Position numbers and translations under genes: made by a program. Positions 16,909 to 24,079 of a stretch of 64,000 bases of DNA are shown here, piece by piece. The notes under the pieces are model-generated. The model did not search any database. It was not told the DNA's origin and was given only the letters and a program-made list of their open reading frames with translations. Every line of letters starts with the position of its first letter. Position 1 is the stretch's first letter. Origin of the DNA: Salibaculum sp031581025 (lineage in GTDB: Bacteria; Pseudomonadota; Alphaproteobacteria; Rhodobacterales; Rhodobacteraceae). The DNA lies in NCBI RefSeq assembly GCF_031581025.1, contig NZ_JAVLCA010000005.1. One strand, given 5' to 3'.

Positions 16909-18186
16909 ATGCTCGCAGACAAAGACCGCATTTTCACCAACCTCTACGGAATGCACGACCGCACGCTCAAGGGCGCCAAGACGCGGGGCCATTGGGATGG
17001 CACCGCCGGCATCCTGCAAAAGGGGCGCGACTGGATCATCGACCAGATGAAGGCCAGCGGGTTGCGCGGGCGTGGCGGTGCGGGGTTTCCAACGGGGCTG
17101 AAGTGGTCCTTCATGCCCAAGGAAAGCGACGGGCGCCCGTCCTACCTCGTGGTCAACGCCGACGAATCCGAGCCGGGCACTTGCAAGGACCGCGAGATCA
17201 TGCGCCACGATCCGCACACGCTGATCGAAGGCTGCCTGATCGCCAGCTTCGCGATGAACGCCCATGCCTGCTACATCTACATCCGCGGCGAATACATCCG
17301 CGAGCGTGAGGCGCTGCAGGCGGCCATCGACGAAGCCTATGACGCCGGGCTGCTGGGCCGCAACGCCGCCCAGTCGGGCTGGGATTTCGACCTCTACCTG
17401 CACCACGGCGCCGGGGCCTATATCTGCGGCGAGGAAACCGCCCTGCTGGAGTCACTCGAAGGCAAGAAGGGCATGCCCCGGATGAAGCCGCCGTTCCCGG
17501 CCATGGCCGGGGTCTACGGCTGCCCGACCACCGTGAACAACGTCGAATCCATCGCCGTGGTGCCGACCATCCTGCGCCGCGGGCCCGAGTGGTTCGCGGG
17601 CATGGGTCGCCAGAACAACGCGGGCACCAAGATCTTTGCCATCTCGGGCCATGTGAACAACCCCTGCGTCGTCGAGGAAGAGATGAGCATCTCGTTCGAG
17701 GAGCTGATCGACCGGCACTGCGGCGGCGTGCGTGGCGGCTGGGACAACCTGAAGGCGGTGATCCCCGGCGGGTCCTCGGTGCCCTGCGTGCGCGGTGAGA
17801 ACATGCGCGACGCGATCATGGATTTCGACGCGCTCAAGGAAAAGGGGTCCAGCATGGGCACCGCCGCGGTGATCGTCATGGACAAGTCCACCGACATCAT
17901 CAAGGCGATCTGGCGGCTGGCGGCCTTCTACAAGCACGAAAGCTGCGGTCAGTGCACCCCCTGCCGCGAGGGCACCGGCTGGATGATGCGGGTGGTGGAG
18001 CGCCTGGTGAAGGGTGACGCCAGCGTCGAGGAGATCGACATGCTCTGGGACGTGACCAAGCAGGTCGAGGGCCACACGATCTGCGCGCTGGGCGATGCCG
18101 CAGCCTGGCCGATCCAGGGCCTGATCCGCAACTTCCGCGACGAGATCGAGGATCGTGTCAAGGGCCAGGCCATCGCGGCGCAGTAA
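16909..18186 (+). CDS. nuoF: NADH-quinone oxidoreductase subunit F (NADH/FMN-binding)
   Basis: 425-aa 51-kDa subunit, the NADH dehydrogenase site of complex I. The glycine-rich RGRGGAGFPTG (about 60) binds NADH. The YICGEETALLESLEG block lies near FMN, and the N3 [4Fe-4S] cluster is ligated by Cys residues in SCGQCTPCREG and the later HTICALGD. The length is normal. A strong hairpin with a T-tract follows 27 bp after the stop, so expression of the genes beyond may be lower or separately controlled. Confidence 0.98.
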   Translation: MLADKDRIFTNLYGMHDRTLKGAKTRGHWDGTAGILQKGRDWIIDQMKASGLRGRGGAGFPTGLKWSFMPKESDGRPSYLVVNADESEPGTCKDREIMRHDPHTLIEGCLIASFAMNAHACYIYIRGEYIREREALQAAIDEAYDAGLLGRNAAQSGWDFDLYLHHGAGAYICGEETALLESLEGKKGMPRMKPPFPAMAGVYGCPTTVNNVESIAVVPTILRRGPEWFAGMGRQNNAGTKIFAISGHVNNPCVVEEEMSISFEELIDRHCGGVRGGWDNLKAVIPGGSSVPCVRGENMRDAIMDFDALKEKGSSMGTAAVIVMDKSTDIIKAIWRLAAFYKHESCGQCTPCREGTGWMMRVVERLVKGDASVEEIDMLWDVTKQVEGHTICALGDAAAWPIQGLIRNFRDEIEDRVKGQAIAAQ

Positions 18187-18212
18187 GGCGCCACGCGGCC
18201 TGTGACCCTGCG

Positions 18213-18240
18213 AAGGCGGCCCCGGGGCCGCCTTTTCCTT
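18213..18240 (+). terminator. Rho-independent terminator or attenuator between nuoF and nuoG
   Basis: AAGGCGGCCCC and GGGGCCGCCTT form a perfect 22-nt palindrome at 18213-18234, followed by TTCCTTTT. The form is that of an intrinsic terminator, placed inside the nuo cluster 27 bp after the nuoF stop. No comparable hairpin follows the other nuo genes. Confidence 0.7.
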
Positions 18241-18374
18241 TTGCTGGGGCGTGCTCGGACAAGCGCAGGCCTGCGCCCTGATCCGCCGAGACCTGCGCCC
18301 ACGCCGCTGGTGCTATTGCATATCACCGGCACAGGGCCGACCTCTGGGCGGCAATCTCGAGAAGGTGCGCTGCA

Positions 18375-18788
18375 ATGTCCGCTGTTTCCTGTCTTCGCCC
18401 GGTGTCTGCCCTGGCCCTGTCCCTGGCGCTTGTGGCCACGCCGCTGGTGGCCCGCCCGCCCATGAGCGAGGTGTCCAAAGTCACCGAGGGACTGATCGCC
18501 ACCGGCATCGCCCACGAGATCAGCGAGGTCTGCCCCAGCCTTCAGGCCCGCCGCCTGCGCGGCTTTGGGTTCCTGATGTCGTTGCGCCAGCACGCGCGGA
18601 GCCTCGGTTATAGCCGCGATGAGGTCGATGCCTATGTCGACAATGACGCCGAGGCGGACCGGCTGGAAGGGATCGCCCGCGCCCGGTTGGCCAAGATGGG
18701 CGCAGTCAAGGGCCAGCCCGGAACCTATTGCCGGGTGGGGCGGCGTGAAATGGCCGCCGACAGCCAGATCGGGCGGCTGCTGCGGTAG
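18375..18788 (+). CDS. Exported small protein (DUF5333-like) between nuoF and nuoG
   Basis: 137 aa with a signal peptide (LALSLALVATPLVA, cleavage near ARP). The mature part is helical: a Cys in EVCPSLQARRLRG, then MSLRQHARSLGYSRDEVDAYVDND, and a second Cys in GTYCRVGRREMAA. The two Cys may pair in the periplasm. I recall a Rhodobacteraceae family, DUF5333, with this layout near nuoG; that label is from memory. ATG 18375 opens 134 bp after the terminator, so a promoter of its own is expected in 18241-18374. Confidence 0.75.
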   Translation: MSAVSCLRPVSALALSLALVATPLVARPPMSEVSKVTEGLIATGIAHEISEVCPSLQARRLRGFGFLMSLRQHARSLGYSRDEVDAYVDNDAEADRLEGIARARLAKMGAVKGQPGTYCRVGRREMAADSQIGRLLR

Positions 18789-18959
18789 GATCAGATCCCG
18801 ATAAAACCAATCGGGTATGACCCCGCGCCGTGCCTGATTTTTCCCGGGCTTTTTGGCCTGTTCCTGCTGGCATACTATGTTGTGTCACGTTAGAACGCAC
18901 CGCAACCGCCCCGGGCCGGTGACGGCCGCCCGGGACGCAAAGGCGATAGGGGAATGCCC

Positions 18960-20978
18960 ATGTCCGATCTGCGCAAGGTCATCATCGACGATCACGAAAT
19001 CGAGGTTGAGGGGGCCATGACCCTCATCCAGGCCTGTGAAGAGGCCGGAATCGAGATCCCGCGCTTTTGCTACCACGAACGCCTGTCCATCGCCGGCAAC
19101 TGCCGCATGTGCCTTGTCGAGGTCGTGGGCGGCCCGCCCAAGCCCGCCGCCTCCTGCGCGATGCAGGTCAAGGACCTGCGCCCCGGCCCCGAAGGTCAGC
19201 CGCCCGTGGTCAAAACCAATTCGCCCATGGTCAAGAAGGCCCGCGAGGGGGTGATGGAGTTCCTGCTCATCAACCACCCGCTGGATTGCCCGATCTGCGA
19301 CCAGGGTGGCGAGTGCGATCTGCAAGACCAGGCCATGGCCTATGGCGTCGATTTCAGCCGCTACCGCGAGCCCAAGCGCGCGGTGGACGATCTCGATCTC
19401 GGCCCGCTGGTCGAGACGCATATGACGCGCTGCATTTCCTGCACCCGCTGCGTGCGTTTCACGACCGAGGTCGCGGGCATCCATCAGATGGGCCAGACCG
19501 GCAGGGGCGAGGATGCCGAGATCACCGCCTATCTGGGCGAGACGCTGGACAGCAACCTTCAGGGTAACATCATCGACCTGTGCCCGGTGGGCGCGCTGGT
19601 CTCCAAGCCCTATGCCTTCACCGCCCGCACGTGGGAGCTGACCAAGACGGAATCCATCGACGTGATGGATGCCATGGGGGCCAGCATCCGCGTGGATACC
19701 AAGGGCCGCGAGGTCATGCGTTTCCTGCCGCGCAACCATGACGGCGTGAACGAGGAATGGATTTCCGACAAGACGCGCTTTGTCTGGGACGGACTGCGCC
19801 GCCAGCGGCTCGATCGTCCTTACGTGCGCGAGAACGGCAAGTTGCGCGCCGCGACCTGGCCCGAGGCCCTGTCGGTGGCCGCCGAGAAGATCAAGGGCGC
19901 CAAGAAGCCGGCCGGGCTGGTGGGTGATCTGGCCCCGGTCGAAGCCGCCTATGGCCTCAAGCAGTTGATCGAAGGGCAGGGCGGTGTCGTGGAATGCCGC
20001 ACCGACGGCGCGAAACTGCCCGCGGGCAACCGCTCGGGCTATGTCGGCACCGCGGCCATCGAGGATATCGACGACGCGAAATTCATCCAGCTGATCGGCA
20101 CCAACCCGAGCAACGAGATGCCCGTGCTCAACGCCCGCATCCGCAAGGCTTGGCTGAACGGGGCCGAGATCGGCCTTGTCGGCGAAGCGGCGGACCTGAC
20201 CTATGACCACGCCCATGTGGGCACCGACCGCGCCGCGCTGGAAAGCCTGCTGGGCAAGGACCATGGTGCCGTAAAAGAGGCGTCCAGCCTTGTCATCGTC
20301 GGCCAGGGCGCCCTGCGCGCGGAGGATGGCGCCGCCGTGCTGGCCGCCGCCATGCAACTGGCCGAGGAGACCGACAGCAAGCTGCTGGTCCTGCACACCG
20401 CTGCCGGCCGCGTCGGGGCGATGGACGTGGGCGCGGTGGCCCCGGGCGGCATGGATGACATCGAAGGCGCCGACGTGGTCTACAACCTCGGGTCGGACGA
20501 GGTGGACATCTTTGAGGGGGCTTTCGTGATCTACCAGGGCAGCCATGGTGACCGCGGCGCGCATCGCGCCGATGTCATCCTGCCGGGTGCGGCCTACACC
20601 GAGGAACAGGGCCTCTTCGTGAATACCGAGGGCCGCCCGCAGCTGGCCCTGCGCGCCGGCTTCGCGCCGGGCGGGGCCAAGGAAAACTGGGCGATCCTGC
20701 GCGCGCTTTCGGCCGAGGTGGGCGCGACCCAGCCCTGGGATTCGCTGGCGCAGCTGCGCCAGGCGCTTGTGGCAGAGGTGCCGCACCTGCAACAGGTCGA
20801 CGAGGTGCCGGAAAATGCCTGGGCCCCGCTCGCGCCCGGCCCTCTGGGCAAGGGAGATTTCCAGAATGCGATCAAGGACTTCTACCTGACGAACCCGATC
20901 GCCCGGGCCAGCGAGCTGATGGCGCAGCTCTCGTCCGAGGCCAAGGCCCGGGCCGAGGCCCCCATGGCGGCGGAGTGA
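18960..20978 (+). CDS. nuoG: NADH-quinone oxidoreductase subunit G
   Basis: 672-aa 75-kDa iron-sulfur subunit. The N-terminal ferredoxin domain has N1b ligands in RFCYHERLSIAGNCRMCLVE. The second region has CPICDQGGECDLQDQ and CISCTRCVRF for N5 and N4. The C-terminal domain is molybdopterin-oxidoreductase-like (LIGTNPSNEMPVLNARIRK) but is the short, cofactor-free form usual in alphaproteobacteria and mitochondria. ATG 18960 is chosen over ATG 18954 because of the spacing from AGGGGA. Confidence 0.97.
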   Translation: MSDLRKVIIDDHEIEVEGAMTLIQACEEAGIEIPRFCYHERLSIAGNCRMCLVEVVGGPPKPAASCAMQVKDLRPGPEGQPPVVKTNSPMVKKAREGVMEFLLINHPLDCPICDQGGECDLQDQAMAYGVDFSRYREPKRAVDDLDLGPLVETHMTRCISCTRCVRFTTEVAGIHQMGQTGRGEDAEITAYLGETLDSNLQGNIIDLCPVGALVSKPYAFTARTWELTKTESIDVMDAMGASIRVDTKGREVMRFLPRNHDGVNEEWISDKTRFVWDGLRRQRLDRPYVRENGKLRAATWPEALSVAAEKIKGAKKPAGLVGDLAPVEAAYGLKQLIEGQGGVVECRTDGAKLPAGNRSGYVGTAAIEDIDDAKFIQLIGTNPSNEMPVLNARIRKAWLNGAEIGLVGEAADLTYDHAHVGTDRAALESLLGKDHGAVKEASSLVIVGQGALRAEDGAAVLAAAMQLAEETDSKLLVLHTAAGRVGAMDVGAVAPGGMDDIEGADVVYNLGSDEVDIFEGAFVIYQGSHGDRGAHRADVILPGAAYTEEQGLFVNTEGRPQLALRAGFAPGGAKENWAILRALSAEVGATQPWDSLAQLRQALVAEVPHLQQVDEVPENAWAPLAPGPLGKGDFQNAIKDFYLTNPIARASELMAQLSSEAKARAEAPMAAE

Positions 20979-20982
20979 GGGC

Positions 20983-21129
20983 ATGACGCGCGCGGGGCTC
21001 ATAGCGGCAATGGCGCGGGCGGGGCGGGCAAACCATATGGCCCCTGCAGGCCCGTCCGATGCGCTTGGAACGATTGACTCCGTGGCTGCCGTCGCCGATT
21101 GCGCGCGACACGGCAGCCCGACGGTCTGA
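20983..21129 (+). CDS. Possible 48-aa ORF between nuoG and nuoH
   Basis: The 161-bp nuoG-nuoH gap contains an open frame starting ATG 20983, 5 bp after the nuoG stop. It ends TGA 21127-21129, just before the nuoH ribosome site. The predicted peptide (MTRAGLIAAMARAGRAN at the start) is basic and then bland, with no recognised domain. It could be a leader peptide or chance; codon bias is moderate. Confidence 0.2.
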   Translation: MTRAGLIAAMARAGRANHMAPAGPSDALGTIDSVAAVADCARHGSPTV

Positions 21130-21139
21130 GGGGACAACC

Positions 21140-22180
21140 ATGGTCGAATTCTTCACTACTACAAATCTGGGTATCGTGCTGCTGGTTCTTGGCCAGTGCC
21201 TTCTGGTGCTCGTTCCGCTGCTGACGGCGCTGGCCTTCCTGCTGCTGGCCGACCGCAAGGTCTGGGCCGCGGTGATGATGCGGCGCGGGCCCAACGTGGT
21301 CGGCGCCTTCGGCCTGCTCCAGAGCTTTGCCGACTTCATCAAGTACATCTTCAAGGAGGTCGTGATCCCGGCAGGGGCGGACAAGATCGTCTTCCTCATG
21401 GCCCCGATGATGACCTTCGTGCTGGCCGTGATCGCCTGGGCGGTGATCCCCTTCAACGACCGCTGGGTCCTGGCAGACATCAACGTGGCCATCCTCTATG
21501 TCTTCGCCGTCTCCACTCTCGAGGTCTACGGCGTGATCATGGGCGGCTGGGCCTCGAACTCGAAGTATCCCTTCCTCGGCTCGCTGCGCTCGGCGGCGCA
21601 GATGATCTCTTACGAGGTCTCGATCGGCCTGATCATCGTGGGCGTGATCCTCTCGACCGGATCGCTGAACTTTGGCGATATCGTCGCCGCGCAGGACGGC
21701 GCCTGGGGTATCTTCAACTGGTACTGGCTTCCGCATTTCCCGATGGTCTTCCTGTTCTTCATCTCGGCGCTGGCCGAGACGAACCGCCCGCCCTTCGACC
21801 TGCCCGAGGCGGAGTCGGAACTGGTGGCGGGTTACCAGACAGAATATTCCTCGACGCCCTTCCTGCTGTTCATGATCGGCGAGCTGATGTCGGTGGTGCT
21901 GATGTGCGCGCTGGTCTCGCTGATGTTCTTCGGCGGCTGGCTGTCGCCCATTCCGGGGCTGCCCGACGGGATCTTCTGGCTGCTGCTGAAGATGGGCTTT
22001 TTCTTCTTCATCTTCGCCATGGTGAAAGCGATCACGCCGCGCTACCGCTATGACCAGCTGATGCGGCTGGGCTGGAAGGTCTTCCTGCCGGTCAGCCTTG
22101 GCTGGGTCGTGCTGGTGGCCTTCCTGGCCAAGTTCGAAATCTTCGGTGCCTTCTGGGCCCGTTACACGATGGGGGGCTGA
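21140..22180 (+). CDS. nuoH: NADH-quinone oxidoreductase subunit H
   Basis: 346-aa membrane subunit with about eight helices that forms the quinone tunnel with NuoB and NuoD. The family signatures are DRKVWAAVMMRRGPNVVG near the N-terminus and ALAETNRPPFDLPEAESELV in the loop that contacts quinone. The conserved acidic residues of the E-channel follow in GYQTEYSS. ATG 21140 follows GAGGGGA. Confidence 0.98.
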   Translation: MVEFFTTTNLGIVLLVLGQCLLVLVPLLTALAFLLLADRKVWAAVMMRRGPNVVGAFGLLQSFADFIKYIFKEVVIPAGADKIVFLMAPMMTFVLAVIAWAVIPFNDRWVLADINVAILYVFAVSTLEVYGVIMGGWASNSKYPFLGSLRSAAQMISYEVSIGLIIVGVILSTGSLNFGDIVAAQDGAWGIFNWYWLPHFPMVFLFFISALAETNRPPFDLPEAESELVAGYQTEYSSTPFLLFMIGELMSVVLMCALVSLMFFGGWLSPIPGLPDGIFWLLLKMGFFFFIFAMVKAITPRYRYDQLMRLGWKVFLPVSLGWVVLVAFLAKFEIFGAFWARYTMGG

Positions 22181-22181
22181 C

Positions 22182-22676
22182 ATGACGACGATGGATTACA
22201 CGCGGGCGGCCAAGTATTTCCTGCTGCAGGACTTCTTCAAGGGGTTCAAGCTGGGGATGCGCTACTTCCTGGCGCCCAAGAAGACGATCAACTACCCGCA
22301 CGAAAAGGGCCCGCTCAGCCCGCGGTTTCGCGGCGAACACGCCCTGCGCCGCTATCCCAACGGCGAGGAACGCTGCATCGCTTGCAAGCTGTGCGAGGCG
22401 ATCTGCCCCGCGCAGGCGATCACCATCGACGCCGAGCCGCGCGAGGACGGCAGCCGCCGGACCACGCGCTATGACATCGACATGACCAAGTGCATCTACT
22501 GCGGCTTCTGCGAAGAAGCCTGCCCGGTGGATGCGATTGTCGAGGGGCCGAATTTCGAGTTCTCGACCGAGACCCGCGAAGAACTCTACTACGACAAGGA
22601 AAAGCTGCTGGCCAATGGCGACCGCTGGGAAGCCGAGATCGCCCGCAACCTCGAACTGGACGCGCCGTACCGATGA
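22182..22676 (+). CDS. nuoI: NADH-quinone oxidoreductase subunit I
   Basis: 164-aa 23-kDa subunit with two [4Fe-4S] clusters, N6a and N6b. The ligand sets are CIACKLCEAICP and CIYCGFCEEACP, each with three close Cys plus a distant one. It begins directly after nuoH (1 bp gap). Confidence 0.98.
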   Translation: MTTMDYTRAAKYFLLQDFFKGFKLGMRYFLAPKKTINYPHEKGPLSPRFRGEHALRRYPNGEERCIACKLCEAICPAQAITIDAEPREDGSRRTTRYDIDMTKCIYCGFCEEACPVDAIVEGPNFEFSTETREELYYDKEKLLANGDRWEAEIARNLELDAPYR

Positions 22677-22703
22677 TTTCTCGCGCTTTCCTCTCAGCCG
22701 CGA

Positions 22704-22723
22704 GCGCTCCGTCCACGGAGCGC
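22704..22723. repeat. Perfect 9-bp inverted repeat between nuoI and the next gene
   Basis: GCGCTCCGT and ACGGAGCGC are separated by only CC, giving a tight RNA hairpin in the 85-bp gap after nuoI. There is no T-tract. It could stabilise or process the polycistronic message. Confidence 0.5.
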
Positions 22724-22761
22724 CGCCCCGCCCGGCAGGCGCGGCAGGGTGGAGGTGCCCC

Positions 22762-23160
22762 ATGACCGGTGACACCCCGTTCGAGGCCATGCTGAAGGCC
22801 GGGCAGGACTGGGCGAGAACGCTAAACCCGTCGGTCGAGCCCTTCACACCCAAGGGCTTCGACACGCTCTTTCCGACCATGCCGCGCGACCTGATGGAAG
22901 CGACCATGGGCAAGGGTCTGAACCCCGAGGGGCTGGAGTCCAAGACGCGCCTGTTGCTGACGCTCCAGGGGCTGACGATCATGGGCGCCCAGGCCGAGGC
23001 GCAGATCAGGATGACGGTGCGCCACGCCATCGAGGCGGGCGCCACGCAACAGGAAGTGGCCGAAACCATCGCCCTGGGTGGGCTCTTCGGCGGCGTTCCG
23101 GCAATGACCAAGGCGATGGACCTCGCCTCGGACGTGATGGAAAAGGACGGTGACACATGA
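22762..23160 (+). CDS. Carboxymuconolactone-decarboxylase-like protein between nuoI and nuoJ
   Basis: 132-aa helical protein of the AhpD/CMD superfamily. The core is LLLTLQGLTIMGAQAEAQIRMTV, then RHAIEAGATQQEVAETIALG and FGGVPAMTKAM. It contains no cysteine, so it lacks the CxxC redox pair of AhpD peroxidases and is more like the decarboxylase branch. ATG 22762 follows GGAGG. The stop overlaps nuoJ (ATGA), tying it to complex I synthesis. Substrate and role are unknown. Confidence 0.85.
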   Translation: MTGDTPFEAMLKAGQDWARTLNPSVEPFTPKGFDTLFPTMPRDLMEATMGKGLNPEGLESKTRLLLTLQGLTIMGAQAEAQIRMTVRHAIEAGATQQEVAETIALGGLFGGVPAMTKAMDLASDVMEKDGDT

Positions 23161-23765
23161 CACCCATGGTTCTGGCATTCTATGCCTTCGCGACCACGAC
23201 GCTTGTGGGCGGTCTGATGACCGTCATCAGCCGCAATCCCGTGCACTCGGTCCTCTGGCTGATCCTGGCCTTTCTCAGCTCGGCGGGGCTTTTTGTGCTG
23301 CTGGGGGCGGAATTCATCGCGATGCTGCTGATGATCGTCTATGTCGGCGCGGTCGCGGTGCTGTTTCTTTTCGTGGTCATGATGCTGGACATCGACTTTT
23401 CCGAGCTCAAGGCGCAAATGGCGAAATACATGCCGCTAGCGCTGGTCATCGGGGTAATCCTGCTGATGCAGCTTGCCATCGCCTTCGGCGCCTGGGGGTT
23501 CGATGCGGGCGCGCAGGGCCGCCTCGCCGCGCCGGTCGAGGGGGGTGTGCAGAACACCGCCGGGCTGGGGCTACTGATCTACGACACCTATTTCATCCTG
23601 TTCCAACTGGCCGGGCTGATCCTGCTGGTCGCCATGATCGGGGCCATCCTGCTGACCCTGCGGCACCGCCAGGACATCCGCCGCCAGGACATCCTTGCGC
23701 AGATGTACCGCGACCCGCAAAAGGCCATGGAACTCAAGGACGTCAAACCGGGGCAGGGGCTGTAA
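23157..23765 (+). CDS. nuoJ: NADH-quinone oxidoreductase subunit J
   Basis: 202-aa membrane subunit with five predicted helices. The conserved helix 3 motif is MLLMIVYVGAVAVLFLFVVMML, with its glycine/valine bend; the N-terminal NPVHSVLWLILAF also fits. The C-terminal extension (after about 165) is charged, as in other alphaproteobacteria. It overlaps the CMD-like gene by four bases. Confidence 0.97.
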   Translation: MTPMVLAFYAFATTTLVGGLMTVISRNPVHSVLWLILAFLSSAGLFVLLGAEFIAMLLMIVYVGAVAVLFLFVVMMLDIDFSELKAQMAKYMPLALVIGVILLMQLAIAFGAWGFDAGAQGRLAAPVEGGVQNTAGLGLLIYDTYFILFQLAGLILLVAMIGAILLTLRHRQDIRRQDILAQMYRDPQKAMELKDVKPGQGL

Positions 23766-23767
23766 CC

Positions 23768-24073
23768 ATGATCGGACTCGAACATTATCTTTCCGTCGCC
23801 GCGGCGCTTTTCGTGATCGGCATCTTCGGGCTGTTCCTGAACCGCAAGAACGTCATCATCCTGCTGATGAGCATCGAGTTGATGCTGCTGGCGGTGAACA
23901 TCAACTTCGTGGCCTTCTCAAGTTTCCTGCAGGACATGGTTGGGCAGGTCTTCACCCTGTTCGTGCTGACCGTCGCCGCCGCCGAGGCCGCGATCGGGCT
24001 GGCCATCCTGGTCTGTTTCTTCCGCAACCGGGGCACCATCGACGTCGAAGACGTCAACGTGATGAAAGGCTAG
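23768..24073 (+). CDS. nuoK: NADH-quinone oxidoreductase subunit K
   Basis: 101-aa antiporter-like small subunit (MrpC-related) with three helices. The two conserved membrane glutamates of the proton path are in LMSIELMLLAVN and TVAAAEAAIGLAI. It starts 2 bp after nuoJ and ends with TAG. Confidence 0.98.
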   Translation: MIGLEHYLSVAAALFVIGIFGLFLNRKNVIILLMSIELMLLAVNINFVAFSSFLQDMVGQVFTLFVLTVAAAEAAIGLAILVCFFRNRGTIDVEDVNVMKG

Positions 24074-24079
24074 GGCGAC

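Noticed and set aside
18885..21137. Long antisense frames over nuoG (about 750 codons on the minus strand)
   Set aside because: They are mirror images of strongly coding plus-strand genes, with low-complexity His/Gly/Gln-rich translation and no domain. GC-rich codon bias often opens such frames.
22674..22765. A short plus-strand frame between nuoI and the CMD-like gene
   Set aside because: About 30 residues, basic and repetitive, overlapping a hairpin; no ribosome site and no match to a known small protein.
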